A DNA stretch of 64,000 nt, from NCBI RefSeq assembly GCF_029889745.1, contig NZ_CP123639.1:996501-1060500 (forward strand), given 5' to 3'. A model generated the notes under the pieces. That model saw only the letters and a program-made list of their open reading frames with translations, was not told where the DNA came from and ran no database searches. This DNA is from Ligilactobacillus faecis. GTDB lineage: Bacteria; Bacillota; Bacilli; Lactobacillales; Lactobacillaceae. A program made the position numbers and the translations under genes. Of the stretch, positions 53,600 to 63,149 are shown piece after piece (position 1 is the first letter of the stretch; every line of letters starts with the position of its first letter).

Positions 53600-54841
53600 A
53601 TGAATAAGATCATTGATATTTTTGCAAGAGCTTATCAAAAAAAGCTCACTTTGATCGTGATCCGGACTTTGCGGGTCCTCTTCCCGCTCATTTTACTAGG
53701 AAGTTTTGCAGAAGTTATCAAACTGACCTTTTTAACACCGACCGGCTATATCGCAACTTTATTTGCTGTCCCAGACTGGCTACCATTTGTTGACGTTATC
53801 GCCCGGATCTTAGGCACGATCTATCACTGTACGATCGATCTGATCGCACTGTATAGTGCTTATGCGATCGCTTATCAGACAGCTAAAGCGTATCAGCTCG
53901 ACCCAGCTTTGCCGAGCTTATTAGGGGGTGCTTCTTTTATCTTACTAGCGTATCGACCTAACGGACAAAACGTGATCGGGTTCAATGAACGCTTGTTGAG
54001 TCAAGGGATGCTGATCGCTTTAGTCTGTGGTTATGTGAGTGTGCGTTTATTGTTATTTGTCCAAAAGAAACTAAAAAAAACACAAAACGCTCAGATCGTA
54101 ACGATCACGCTCATCTTGCTCGGGGCTGCAGTTTTGAATTACCTTCTGCGCTTATTAGGTGAACTTGAAGTGCCGACCTATGTCGCAAGTACGATCATGA
54201 AAAATACGGCCGGTAATGCCTTTTTATATGTCGTTTTACTAGGCTTTTTGACCGATCTGTTATCTTTTATCGGGATGGGGGGACCTTTTAGCATGAGTCC
54301 GACTTTTACCGATGCGACTTCGTTTGCGAACCTAAACCATGCCCTAAAGACGGGTTCTGCTTATGGAGTACCGTATCCCTTTACCGATACGACGCTCTTT
54401 CATAGTTATGCTAATTTTGGCGGTAACGGAGTCTTGTTAGCGTTAGTGATCGCGATCGCTTTGACAGCAAAAACAGCCGATCATAAATATAAGAGCGTCA
54501 CCAAATGGTCTCTTTTTCCAACGTTGTTCAATAACCATTATCCGTTGATGTTAGGGTTGCCGATCTTGTTTAATCCACTTTTGTTTATTCCGTTTATCCT
54601 GGCGCCCCTAGTCAATATGCTGATCGCCGGTGCGTTTATCGCACTTGATTGGATCCCAACGGCCGCCTATCCCGTTCCTGCCGGTACGCCAGGACCTTTG
54701 ATCGCTTTTATCGGCACAAATGGGAATTTTTTAGCGTTAGGCTTAGGGATCTTGCTGTTGATCTTAGATGTTTTGCTCTACTTGCCATTTGTTAAATTAG
54801 CTGAAAAGATCAAACAAAGGGCAGGTGAATACGATGTTTAA
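53600..54841 (+). CDS. EIIC-fold transporter lacking PTS sugar-site residues
   Basis: 413 residues with about ten helices in the cellobiose-EIIC pattern (compare 27821-29269). In the true EIIC the site residues are His290 (FGVHGGL) and Glu378 (NEPFLFGIP). Here the aligned segments read IGMGGPF (Gly227) and NNHYPLMLGLP (Tyr314). Both are missing and no EIIA or EIIB is nearby. It starts 15 nt after one DUF915 gene and overlaps the next by 8 nt, so the three are one unit. Probably a non-PTS transporter or receptor for a surface compound. Confidence 0.8.
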   Translation: MNKIIDIFARAYQKKLTLIVIRTLRVLFPLILLGSFAEVIKLTFLTPTGYIATLFAVPDWLPFVDVIARILGTIYHCTIDLIALYSAYAIAYQTAKAYQLDPALPSLLGGASFILLAYRPNGQNVIGFNERLLSQGMLIALVCGYVSVRLLLFVQKKLKKTQNAQIVTITLILLGAAVLNYLLRLLGELEVPTYVASTIMKNTAGNAFLYVVLLGFLTDLLSFIGMGGPFSMSPTFTDATSFANLNHALKTGSAYGVPYPFTDTTLFHSYANFGGNGVLLALVIAIALTAKTADHKYKSVTKWSLFPTLFNNHYPLMLGLPILFNPLLFIPFILAPLVNMLIAGAFIALDWIPTAAYPVPAGTPGPLIAFIGTNGNFLALGLGILLLILDVLLYLPFVKLAEKIKQRAGEYDV

Positions 54842-55712
54842 GCAAAAAAAGTTCTGGTTCAGTTTGTTAGGTGTTCTCTTAAGTGTGATCCTTTTAGTTT
54901 GTTCGCTAAATTGGTCCCGCCAAAATGTCGCTGAATTGACTCGCTGGCACCGCTCCAAAGTTTCACCTGTGATCATGATCCCAGGCAGTTCAGCGACTGA
55001 AAATCGGTTTGATCGTCTCGTTAAAAAGCTAAATCAAAACGCAAATGAAAAACACAGTCTGCTTAAAGTCCGCGTGACAAATGATGATCAGATCCACTAT
55101 TCAGGTTCGATCCGTCCGGGGGATAACGAACCGATCATCGTGGTCGGTTTTGAGAATAATCATGATGGCTATGACAATATCAAACAGCAAGCGCGCCGTT
55201 TTGCTTTAGCTTTTGAAGATCTGAACGAACAGTATAACTTTAATAACTTTAAAGCGATCGGGCATTCAAATGGTGGCTTGATCTATACGGCATTTTTAGA
55301 AAAATATTATCCCGAATATGCCCAACAAGTCACGCTCAAGCGTTTGATGACGATCGGAACACCGTATAATTTCAACGAAGGTTCGATGCAACACAAGGCG
55401 CAAATGTTGACTGATTTCATCAAAGATCGTAAAAAATTGCCGACTGAGCTCGTGATGTATTCGGTGGCAGGTTCCCAAACGTATAACGCTGATGGGCTAG
55501 TTCCAGTTGGCAGTGTCTTGGCAGGGCGTTATATTTATCAAGGGCAAGTCAAGCAATTTACGACGATCACGGTCTCAGGTGAAGATGCGCAACATTCTGC
55601 CCTACCGCAAAATGATCAGATCGTTGAGTTGATCGAACGCTATATGCTCGATCATGTTAAAAAGCGGCCTACGATCCAAGGGATGCCCCAGCTTAGAGGC
55701 GATGAGAAATAG
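54834..55712 (+). CDS. Membrane-anchored DUF915 alpha/beta hydrolase
   Basis: 292 residues from ATG 54834 (AGGTGA 5 nt upstream; GTG 54825 is within it). An N-terminal anchor (FWFSLLGVLLSVILLVCSLNW) leads to VIMIPGSSATENRF, AIGHSNGGLIY (Ser), ADGLVPV (Asp) and DAQHSALPQND (His). The paralogue at 52757 has the same catalytic order. Overlap with the EIIC-like gene implies co-translation. Confidence 0.88.
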   Translation: MFKQKKFWFSLLGVLLSVILLVCSLNWSRQNVAELTRWHRSKVSPVIMIPGSSATENRFDRLVKKLNQNANEKHSLLKVRVTNDDQIHYSGSIRPGDNEPIIVVGFENNHDGYDNIKQQARRFALAFEDLNEQYNFNNFKAIGHSNGGLIYTAFLEKYYPEYAQQVTLKRLMTIGTPYNFNEGSMQHKAQMLTDFIKDRKKLPTELVMYSVAGSQTYNADGLVPVGSVLAGRYIYQGQVKQFTTITVSGEDAQHSALPQNDQIVELIERYMLDHVKKRPTIQGMPQLRGDEK

Positions 55713-55723
55713 GAGGAAGAAAG

Positions 55724-56365
55724 ATGGAAAATTATTTATTTGATTTTGATGGAACTTTAGCTGACTCAGGCAAGACAGCTGTTGTTGCTACAAAAAAAGC
55801 TTTCTTAGATCTCGGGTTAGCGGCACCGGAAAAAGAAGCGATCTTAGGCTATATGGGGATCCCGATCGAAAGCTCCTTTGTCCTTTTAGGGGCAAAAGAT
55901 CTGCCAAAAGCAGATTTAAATGAGTTATTTGAAAGATTTAGGGCGCACTATCAAGCTAACGAAAATGAATACGTCACGCTTTTTCCTGGGGTAAAAGACG
56001 TCTTGGCTCAACTTGTTTCTGCTAAGAAGCAATTATTTGTCGTTTCTAGTAAGCATTCCGAAGCGTTAGCCCGCAATCTAGAATTTTTAGGGATCGCTAA
56101 GTATATCACTGACCTAGTTGGTTCAGATAATGTGAAAAATTATAAGCCAGCGCCAGATGGGATCGAGCTCTTAGTTAAGCGCCATACTTTAACAAAAACA
56201 CAAAGTGTGATGATCGGGGATGCGATCTATGATATCGAGATGGGGCAAAACGCTCAAGTCAAAACAGCCGGAGCGCTATGGGGCGCGCACGATCCGAAAG
56301 CCGTTACAGCTTTGAGTCCGACTTTTGCCTTAAAAGACCCAAAACAATTACTGACTTTACCATAA
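55724..56365 (+). CDS. HAD-family phosphatase, phosphoglycolate-phosphatase-like
   Basis: 213 residues. Motif I is LFDFDGTLADSG with nucleophile Asp7 and acid Asp9, motif II VVSSK, motif III/IV YKPAPDG and MIGDAIYDIEMG. A helical cap lies at residues about 17-85. It starts 11 nt after the DUF915 gene and closes the operon. Substrate unknown. Confidence 0.9.
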   Translation: MENYLFDFDGTLADSGKTAVVATKKAFLDLGLAAPEKEAILGYMGIPIESSFVLLGAKDLPKADLNELFERFRAHYQANENEYVTLFPGVKDVLAQLVSAKKQLFVVSSKHSEALARNLEFLGIAKYITDLVGSDNVKNYKPAPDGIELLVKRHTLTKTQSVMIGDAIYDIEMGQNAQVKTAGALWGAHDPKAVTALSPTFALKDPKQLLTLP

Positions 56366-56457
56366 CTAAAGTGGATCATTTAACATGAAAAATAAGCATT
56401 TTAAGTTTTGATCAAAAAGTGCGATGATAAAGATAGTTAAACAATGAGGTGATCAGA

Positions 56458-56925
56458 ATGGAAAAAGCAATAGTCGTTTATTTTTCGTGTACCGATACGA
56501 CCGCTAAAAAAGCAGAAGTTTTAGCTCAGATCCTCAAGACAAAGGCTTGGCGCTTACAGGCAAAGCTCCCTTATACTCAAGCTGATCTAACTTGGCAAAA
56601 TGCAACAAGTCGTGCAAATCAAGAACAAGAGGATGAAACAAGTCGTCCTGAATTTGTCCCGTTAGAACTACCTGAATTTGAAACGTTATTTTTAGGTTAT
56701 CCGACATGGTGGGGGCTTCCACCGCGCTTGATCGAGACGTTTTTAGAGAGCTTGGACCTAACTGGAAAACGCGTCGTATTATTTACGACTTCAGGTTCTT
56801 CGACACCAGAAAAGGGACTAGCAGAATTAAAACAGCTCTTTTCTCAAGAAAAATTTGGACCAGCTAAGCGTGTTAATAATGCGACAGCAACAGAATTGGC
56901 AGCTTGGATCAAAACATTGAAGTAA
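56458..56925 (+). CDS. Flavodoxin-like protein
   Basis: 155 residues from ATG 56458 (AGGTGA 6 nt upstream). KAIVVYFSCTDTTAKKAEVLAQ is the FMN-phosphate loop and LFLGYPTWWGLPPRLIETFLE the second FMN contact. It matches the flavodoxin_4/lactobacillus-type reductase class that carries electrons or reduces quinones. Own promoter region and terminator. Confidence 0.88.
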   Translation: MEKAIVVYFSCTDTTAKKAEVLAQILKTKAWRLQAKLPYTQADLTWQNATSRANQEQEDETSRPEFVPLELPEFETLFLGYPTWWGLPPRLIETFLESLDLTGKRVVLFTTSGSSTPEKGLAELKQLFSQEKFGPAKRVNNATATELAAWIKTLK

Positions 56926-56933
56926 ACTTTTAT

Positions 56934-56972
56934 ATAGCAACGAGCATGAAACGATGTTCGTGCTATTTTTTT
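56934..56972 (+). terminator. Terminator of the flavodoxin-like gene
   Basis: ATAGCAACGAGCAT (from 56934) pairs with ATGTTCGTGCTAT with two weak positions, then seven T. Confidence 0.8.
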
Positions 56973-57041
56973 GTTTATTTACGGCCCAAAATAACCTAGG
57001 TTATAATAATAAGTAGTACAAAACTAAAAAGGGGGTAGACG

Positions 57042-58613
57042 ATGTTAGTATCAGCATTTGTGTTATTACTAGTATCGGTCTTTAGTTTAGTGATCTCGCG
57101 GCTCTTTCCGCGGATCTCAGTCAATTACGTGAGTACTTTTGTCGGGATCATCTGTGGGCTTATTCCGTTTATCGATCAAAAGGTCGAAACCTTTCACTCT
57201 GAAGTTTTTATGTTAACGATCATTGCGCCATTGCTATTTTTTGAAGGCTTTGCGACGCCGTTTGGAAATCTAAGGAATAAGTTGCGACAGATCATGGGGA
57301 TCACCGTCGTGATGGTCTTATTGAGTACGATCGTAGCTGGAGTCGCGCTTCATTTAGCGATCGGCGTCAGTTTGCCGTTAGCCTTTGTGATGGCTGCGAT
57401 CAGTACTCCGACTGATGCGACGGCAACTTCTTCGGTCTCAATGGGGTTGAAAATGCCTAAAAAGGCCAGCGAATATTTGCGCTTAGAATCACTTTTTAAC
57501 GATGCTTCAGGCCTGATCTTATTACAAGCAACTGCTTTATGGCTCGTTAATGGACAGTTTAATTATCAAAAGACATTCGTTGATTTTTTGAGCTCTGCTT
57601 TAGGTGGGATCGCAGTCGGGATCGCTTGCTGTACGGTCGTGATGCTCTTTCGGCAACGCCTTTTACGCACGCTAGTCGATAGTTTGACTGTTCAGATCAT
57701 GTTGTATATCTTAACACCGTATATCATTTATCTTGTGGCTGAAGAATTACATGTTTCAGGGATCTTAGCTGTCGTTGTAGCCGGGATCATGCACAATAGT
57801 GAAGCCCGTGTCTCACTTTTTGTCGATGCACGTTTGTCTTTTATCACGCGCAATACGACCGATATTATGAATAATCTTTTGAATAGTAGTGTTTTTGTGA
57901 TCTTAGGGATCTTAGCTGTGCGGGTCTTTCGCGAGTATTTTAGTTTACAAAATATTGCGATCTGGGGGATCAGTGGGATCTTACTATATGTGATAGCTTT
58001 ACTCGTGCGTTACTTTTACGCGCGCTATAAAATGCGAGAGACAAAGCAAAATGCGCTTGTTTTTGCCTTAGGTGGTGTGCATGGGGCAGTCACTTTAGCC
58101 CTTGTTTTTTCTTTACTGGAATTAGGTGTTTCTGACAAAGATTTTAGTTTGATCTTGATGGCCGAATTTATCTTGATCATCTTGAGTATGTTAGTGCCAA
58201 CGGTCGTTTTTCGGTTTATCTTACCTAAGAAAAGAAGTGATGCTGAGATCTTGCAGTGTTTAAGCCAGATCAGAACTGAGATGGTCGAAGCAGCGCTTGC
58301 TGAAGTTGAACAGATGCACTTACCTAAGCCGGCTAAAAAAGTTATCAGTACGTATTTGCGTGACCAAGCTAAAGCAACTTCGATGAGCGAGTTCAACCGC
58401 CGTTTTGCCCGTGTTTTACGACTTCCTGAGATCCAAAATGATTTTTATCATAACTTCCGCTATCGCGTTTTTACCCGCTGTTTTGCGGTTGAAAGGGAAT
58501 ATTTGCAACAGGCAGTCGAAAAAGGACGGATCGAAGATACACATGCGGCTAAACTCTATCAAGAAGTTTTATTAGCAGAAGCGATGTTAGTTGATAATCG
58601 TGAAGATGAATAA
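57042..58613 (+). CDS. Na+/H+ antiporter, CPA1/NhaP-type
   Basis: 523 residues. Twelve or thirteen helices: ISTPTDATATSSV and LESLFNDASGLI hold the ion-binding Asp and Asn, and GGVHGAVTLALV is a further family motif. A C-terminal cytosolic tail of about 130 residues is regulatory. CPA1 antiporters exchange Na+ (or K+) for protons, important for pH and salt homeostasis. Monocistronic. Confidence 0.9.
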   Translation: MLVSAFVLLLVSVFSLVISRLFPRISVNYVSTFVGIICGLIPFIDQKVETFHSEVFMLTIIAPLLFFEGFATPFGNLRNKLRQIMGITVVMVLLSTIVAGVALHLAIGVSLPLAFVMAAISTPTDATATSSVSMGLKMPKKASEYLRLESLFNDASGLILLQATALWLVNGQFNYQKTFVDFLSSALGGIAVGIACCTVVMLFRQRLLRTLVDSLTVQIMLYILTPYIIYLVAEELHVSGILAVVVAGIMHNSEARVSLFVDARLSFITRNTTDIMNNLLNSSVFVILGILAVRVFREYFSLQNIAIWGISGILLYVIALLVRYFYARYKMRETKQNALVFALGGVHGAVTLALVFSLLELGVSDKDFSLILMAEFILIILSMLVPTVVFRFILPKKRSDAEILQCLSQIRTEMVEAALAEVEQMHLPKPAKKVISTYLRDQAKATSMSEFNRRFARVLRLPEIQNDFYHNFRYRVFTRCFAVEREYLQQAVEKGRIEDTHAAKLYQEVLLAEAMLVDNREDE

Positions 58614-58614
58614 C

Positions 58615-58643
58615 AAAAAAGGACGCCTCGTTGCGTCCTTTTT
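58615..58643. terminator. Bidirectional terminator
   Basis: AAAAAAGGACGC (58615-58626) pairs with GCGTCCTTTTT (58633-58643). It serves the antiporter gene and the convergent PepSY gene. Confidence 0.88.
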
Positions 58644-58645
58644 GA

Positions 58646-59191
58646 CTATCTTGTTTTTTCGCTGAGGATCTTACCGTTATCGGCATCTAACTTTAATTTG
58701 ATCTTTTTATTGTTTTCGACGAGCTTGATCTTGTAGATGAGTTGATCGTTATCATTTAGATCAAGTTCAACTTCGTAAAGTTTAGCGTTAGGGTATTTTT
58801 CTTGGGCTTTCTTTTGAGCATCATCAAAAGAAAGTTTAGGGGTAGCTTTGCTCAATTTGACATCTTCAGCCTCGTCAGCGATATTTTCTGAGCTTGTTTT
58901 TAAAACTTTACCGTTATTACCGTCGATCTTGTATTCTTTTTCAGTTTCACCGTCTAAAACAGTTGCTTCATAGTAAACTTTGTTCTTTTTACCTTCAAGC
59001 TCTAAGTTGACAAGTTTTCCTTGTTTGGCTTCTTTCAACACGATCTCTTGAGCTTTATCAAAATCGAGTTTAGCATTTAAATTTTTAGGTGTATCTGCTA
59101 AAGCTGTCCCAGCTGGGATCAAGCTAGCTGTGAGTAAAGCTAAACCGCCTAAAGCTGCGATAAGTGGACGTTTTTTTGTTTGAATTTTCAT
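58646..59191 (-). CDS. Secreted PepSY-domain protein
   Basis: 181 residues. Signal peptide KKRPLIAALGGLALLTASLIPAGTALA and then two PepSY units: LDFDKAQEIVLKEAKQGKLV and LSFDDAQKKAQEKYPNAKLY. PepSY domains inhibit or sense proteases at the cell surface. It is divergent from the two-component genes that start at 59324. In several lactobacilli a PepSY protein is the target or accessory of the adjacent OmpR-type system, so co-regulation is likely. Confidence 0.88.
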   Translation of the reverse strand: MKIQTKKRPLIAALGGLALLTASLIPAGTALADTPKNLNAKLDFDKAQEIVLKEAKQGKLVNLELEGKKNKVYYEATVLDGETEKEYKIDGNNGKVLKTSSENIADEAEDVKLSKATPKLSFDDAQKKAQEKYPNAKLYEVELDLNDNDQLIYKIKLVENNKKIKLKLDADNGKILSEKTR

Positions 59192-59323
59192 GTTTTTTCC
59201 TTCTTTCCTGATTTCTTGTCTTTAGTATAAAAAGGAAAAATGAATGCTAGATGAATAGAGCTTTTATTTTACAAAAAAATTTTTGTAGTTTAGGCTAAAA
59301 TTGAAGAAAGTGGGGTGAAAGTG

Positions 59324-59992
59324 ATGAAGATCTTACTAGTTGAAGACGACAAAGATTTGAATCGTAGCTTACAAAAACTTTTAAAGACGCAAAATTACAG
59401 CGTTGATCCAGCTTTTGATGGAAAAGAAGCTTTAGCATATAGTACTAATTTTGACTATGATGTGATCATCTTAGACGTGATGATGCCAAAGATGGATGGT
59501 TTTGAATTCATCACACGCTTGCGCGCAACGGGAAATGAAGTTGCCGTTTTGATGTTAACGGCTAAAGATGCACTAGAAGATCGGATCAAAGGTCTTGATC
59601 TAGGGGCTGATGATTATTTAGTCAAACCGTTTGAATTTGGCGAGTTACTTGCCCGCTTACGTGCCTTACTCCGCCGTAAAGAACGCAAAGTTTTGAATGA
59701 CACGCTCAAACTAGGCGACATCACGTTGAGTATCGCACAAAAACAAGTAACAAAAGGTAAAGAAGTGATCCCTTTGACGGCCCGTGAATATGAGGTTTTA
59801 GAATATTTAGCGCGCCATCGCGGGCAAGTTTTGACGCGTGAGCAGATCCGCGAGCACGTCTGGGACTTTGCCTATGAAGGAGAATCCAATATCATCGATG
59901 TGCTCATCAAAAATATTCGAAAGAAGACAGGTGAGGCGACATTGATCAAAACTAAAAGAGGTCTAGGTTATGTCATTCCGGAAGAAAAATAG
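59324..59992 (+). CDS. Response regulator, OmpR/PhoB family
   Basis: 222 residues from ATG 59324 (GGGGTGA 5-6 nt upstream; GTG 59315 is a weaker choice). The receiver has EDD at 7-9 and Asp51 in VIILDVMMPKMDG. The winged-helix domain (LTAREYEVLEYLARHRGQVLTREQI) is of OmpR type. It overlaps the histidine kinase by 23 nt. With the divergent PepSY gene the trio probably senses envelope stress. Confidence 0.92.
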   Translation: MKILLVEDDKDLNRSLQKLLKTQNYSVDPAFDGKEALAYSTNFDYDVIILDVMMPKMDGFEFITRLRATGNEVAVLMLTAKDALEDRIKGLDLGADDYLVKPFEFGELLARLRALLRRKERKVLNDTLKLGDITLSIAQKQVTKGKEVIPLTAREYEVLEYLARHRGQVLTREQIREHVWDFAYEGESNIIDVLIKNIRKKTGEATLIKTKRGLGYVIPEEK

Positions 59993-61292
59993 TATCGTGT
60001 TCAAGGTAACGCTATGGTACAGCGCGTTTATCCTTATTTTATTGAGTTTGTTAGTCGGCGGTGCGTATCTAGTTGCCACGAATCTCGCTGATGCGAAAGG
60101 CCAAGCTAAACTCCAAGAAGATACGCTTGAATTAGCGCAAGATATCAAAGAATACGAAAGTTTTGATGATGGGATCTATTATGCGCTCTATGCAAAAGAT
60201 GGCACGGTCCTGCGCAGTAGTTTTCCAAGAAATTTCAAGCAAAACTTACCTTTTAGTCAAGAGAACGTCAAACAAGTAACAGTCAAAGGCGTCACTTACC
60301 AATACTTTGATGTCTGCGTCAAAGATTCTTCTGACTGGCTTCGCGCGATCCGTTTACGCCCTAAACTCGATCATGAGATGCTCTTTTTTTTAGGGAGTTT
60401 AGCTTTAGCAGCGCCCCTTTTAGTAGTTGCGGTCGTGTTTGGAGGTTATCGGATCTTAAAACGGGCTTTTATTCCAGTCGAGCAGATGTCGCAAACAGCT
60501 TTAGCGATCACTAAGAGCCATGACTATACGAAACGGATCCCAGTAACTCAAAAAGAAAATGAACTTAGCCGTTTAGCCCAAACGTTCAACAAGATGTTAG
60601 CTTCGATCGAGCGTTCTTTTGAAAGAGAAAAGCAGTTCAACCATGACGTTTCCCATGAATTACGGACGCCGATCGCCGTGATCTTAGCCGAAAGTGAATA
60701 TGCCAAAGATTATGCAACTCAGTTAGACGAAGCCAAGGATTCAGCGCAAACGATCAACCGGCAAGCTAAAAACATGAAAGAGTTGTTAGAACAATTACTT
60801 GAATTGACACGCTTAGAAGCTGGGCAGCCGATCCCGTGTGCGACATTTGATCTTAGTGAGATGCTTGCACAACAACTAGCAGATCAGCAAAAGATCTTAA
60901 TGAAAAAAGGCCTTATCCTTAAACAAGAGCTAGAGCCAGAAGTGTTGTATTACGGCAATGAATTACTTTGTCAGCGCTTAGTGGCAAATCTTTTGAGCAA
61001 TGCCTGCAAATTTGCACAAAAAGAGATCTCAGTCACTTTGAAAAAGCAGGCACAAAATGTTATTTTGACAGTCACAGATGATGGGCGTGGGATCAAGGAA
61101 ACTGAGCTCGATAAGATCTGGGATAAATTTTATCAAAGTGATCAAGCCCGTAGCAAAGCGCAAAATAATGGTGTGGGACTTGGTTTGGCGTTAGTCAAAG
61201 ATATTGTTCTTAAACACCAGGGACAAGTGAAAGTTACTTCAACCTTAGGTAAGAAGACGACCTTTACCATTACGTTACCGCTGAGACACTAA
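59970..61292 (+). CDS. Sensor histidine kinase, HisKA type
   Basis: 440 residues. Two membrane helices (about 11-35 and 138-160) flank a small extracellular domain. HAMP region 160-215, H-box NHDVSHELRTPIAVI with His229, N-box LVANLLSNACKFAQ, G1 DDGRGIKE and G2 NGVGLGLALVKDI. Partner of the regulator at 59324. Confidence 0.92.
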   Translation: MSFRKKNSIVFKVTLWYSAFILILLSLLVGGAYLVATNLADAKGQAKLQEDTLELAQDIKEYESFDDGIYYALYAKDGTVLRSSFPRNFKQNLPFSQENVKQVTVKGVTYQYFDVCVKDSSDWLRAIRLRPKLDHEMLFFLGSLALAAPLLVVAVVFGGYRILKRAFIPVEQMSQTALAITKSHDYTKRIPVTQKENELSRLAQTFNKMLASIERSFEREKQFNHDVSHELRTPIAVILAESEYAKDYATQLDEAKDSAQTINRQAKNMKELLEQLLELTRLEAGQPIPCATFDLSEMLAQQLADQQKILMKKGLILKQELEPEVLYYGNELLCQRLVANLLSNACKFAQKEISVTLKKQAQNVILTVTDDGRGIKETELDKIWDKFYQSDQARSKAQNNGVGLGLALVKDIVLKHQGQVKVTSTLGKKTTFTITLPLRH

Positions 61293-61320
61293 AAAAGGGA
61301 TGTCAAACCATCCCTTTTTT
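61291..61320. terminator. Bidirectional terminator
   Basis: AAAAAAGGGATG (61291-61302) pairs with CATCCCTTTTTT (61309-61320). Perfect stem between the kinase and TMEM175-like genes. Confidence 0.9.
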
Positions 61321-61978
61321 AGTGTTCTTTTTTATTTTCACGTCGTGGACGCCGTCTTTTTTGTTCGGGAACGAGTAATGAGACTAGCGGTAAGATCAAA
61401 TAAAGTACTAACGTTAATTTAGGTAAAAACATAATGATCAAAGTCAGTGGTAATAAGATCAAACCAAAACGGGTTAGCGTCATGCCTGCAATACTGTGTT
61501 GAAAACCAGCTTGCTTGATCGAGTCAAAATTTCCCGCAATAAAGATGAAAAAGAGTGACATTTCGATCAGAAGATAGACGATCCCGTAGTTAAAGAGTGC
61601 CAATTTACTTGACGAATGGATCACCCATTTAGTCATCACAGGGATCAAAGAAAGCATCGCTAAGTAAAAGAAATTAGCGATCATCACTGATTTAGTCGCT
61701 TTTTCAAACGTATTGAAAACTTTATGCCCGTCATACCAAAAATTAGCAACGATCACAAAGCTTGCTAAAAAGTTCGCGATATCGCGTAAAAAATCAAAAT
61801 AAGAAGCTAATGAATCTTTAGGAACTGGGATCTCTAAGACGATGATCGTAATGATGATCGCGATGACAGCATCGTTGAAGACATCTAAATGATCGTGGAG
61901 CGAAGTCGTTAATTTTTCTTTTAAACTTGCCTCATCAAATGGAGTTTCAACTGGACGCGAGCCTTTTTTCTCTGACAT
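61319..61978 (-). CDS. TMEM175-family (DUF1211) potassium channel-like protein
   Basis: 219 residues from ATG 61978 (AAAGGAA upstream). DHLDVFNDAVIAIIITIIVLEIPVP in helix 1 matches the pore helix of bacterial TMEM175, with FND in place of FSD. Six membrane helices are visible. The family forms K+-selective leak channels as tetramers. Monocistronic. Confidence 0.85.
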   Translation of the reverse strand: MSEKKGSRPVETPFDEASLKEKLTTSLHDHLDVFNDAVIAIIITIIVLEIPVPKDSLASYFDFLRDIANFLASFVIVANFWYDGHKVFNTFEKATKSVMIANFFYLAMLSLIPVMTKWVIHSSSKLALFNYGIVYLLIEMSLFFIFIAGNFDSIKQAGFQHSIAGMTLTRFGLILLPLTLIIMFLPKLTLVLYLILPLVSLLVPEQKRRRPRRENKKEH

Positions 61979-62061
61979 AAAATAGTTTCCTTTCAAAGTA
62001 AAAGTTCTGTTCCATTATAGTGCAGATAGGACCTAGCGTCTAGTTGACTTAAAAATTTGAG

Positions 62062-62105
62062 AAAAAAGATCAAGTTACTATTTTCAAATGGCTTGATCTT
62101 TTTTT
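62062..62105. terminator. Terminator downstream of lacD
   Basis: AAAAAAGATCAAG (62062-62074) pairs with CTTGATCTTTTTTT (62092-62105), about 10-50 nt after the lacD stop. It lies between two minus-strand genes and is near-symmetrical. Confidence 0.75.
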
Positions 62106-62112
62106 AGAAATA

Positions 62113-63102
62113 TTATTGATTTTTAAGACCAGTCAATGCTGGAAGTGGCGTGGCGGTCTCTTTTAAAACTTGGTTCAAACGTTCGATATTTTGACGCCCC
62201 ACGGTCCGACACCAAGTACGTGCAGCTTCACTGCCTGCGCTGGCAAAAGGTTTGATGCTATCTTTCCAAGTGGCACGCCCACATAAAACACCGTTGAAAG
62301 TCGAGCCGGCGTCATGCGCAAAATAAAGCGTTTCTTGGAACATCTCGGCCGAGACCCCAGCGCTCAAGAAGATAAACGGGACGCCGTTTGCAGCTAAAAC
62401 TTGCTCTTTAAAGTAGCGCATTGCTTCTGCTTTAGAATAAAGTGGCGCTTCAGTTGACATCCCACTCACAAAGCGCATCTCAACGGGAACTTCAACTTTC
62501 AAGACATCGACGTTATATTGTGGCTTAGAAAATTCAGCCATCATCGCGTTGACTTTATGCGGTTTGATCCGCGCATAAGCTTCACTTTTTGTATCGTTGA
62601 TGTGGGCATCATAAGACATCAGCTCAAGGAAAAATGGCAACCCTTCAGCGACGCATTCGCTTCCGATCCGTTCAACAAAAGCTTGCTTTTTGCTGTTGAT
62701 CAAAAAAGATTCATCTGTATCGTAATAAAGCATGAATTTAACAGCATCGGCCCCCGTTTCTTTTAAGCGTTTGACAGACCAGGTCGAGAGTAAGTCTGGC
62801 ATCCGTCCAGGTGCAGTCGTATCATAGCCAGTTTTTTCATAGGCTAATAAAAGCCCGCAGTCGTTAGAGCGGGCAAAAGCTGCCGGCAGACCGTATTCGG
62901 GATCAAGTAAGATCGCTGATGAATACGCTGTCATTTCTTGAGAAATGATCTCTTTGAAATGACTGAGAGCATTCGGGCTAAGGGGCTTGTCAGCTGCTTT
63001 GGCTAACATCTTTTGTAACGAGCCACGTTGATCGATCGCTAAAGCTGCGATCACGCCGTCAGCATTGGCTAAACGACTTAACTTGTTGAGCTTTGTTTCC
63101 AT
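62113..63102 (-). CDS. lacD: Tagatose 1,6-bisphosphate aldolase
   Basis: 329 residues from ATG 63102 (AAGGTG 8 nt upstream; GTG 63111 sits too close to that site). Class I LacD-type aldolase: ALAIDQRGSLQKML, LLDPEYGLPAAFA, and the Schiff-base Lys202 in LKVEVPVEMRF. It cleaves tagatose 1,6-bisphosphate to dihydroxyacetone phosphate and glyceraldehyde 3-phosphate. No lacABC or PTS gene is adjacent, only a GntR regulator, so it may act in another ketose or sulfosugar pathway of similar chemistry. Confidence 0.85.
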   Translation of the reverse strand: METKLNKLSRLANADGVIAALAIDQRGSLQKMLAKAADKPLSPNALSHFKEIISQEMTAYSSAILLDPEYGLPAAFARSNDCGLLLAYEKTGYDTTAPGRMPDLLSTWSVKRLKETGADAVKFMLYYDTDESFLINSKKQAFVERIGSECVAEGLPFFLELMSYDAHINDTKSEAYARIKPHKVNAMMAEFSKPQYNVDVLKVEVPVEMRFVSGMSTEAPLYSKAEAMRYFKEQVLAANGVPFIFLSAGVSAEMFQETLYFAHDAGSTFNGVLCGRATWKDSIKPFASAGSEAARTWCRTVGRQNIERLNQVLKETATPLPALTGLKNQ

Positions 63103-63149
63103 TTGCGCCACACCTTCCGTTCAATGTTTGAATTTGTTTTTACGAGTTT

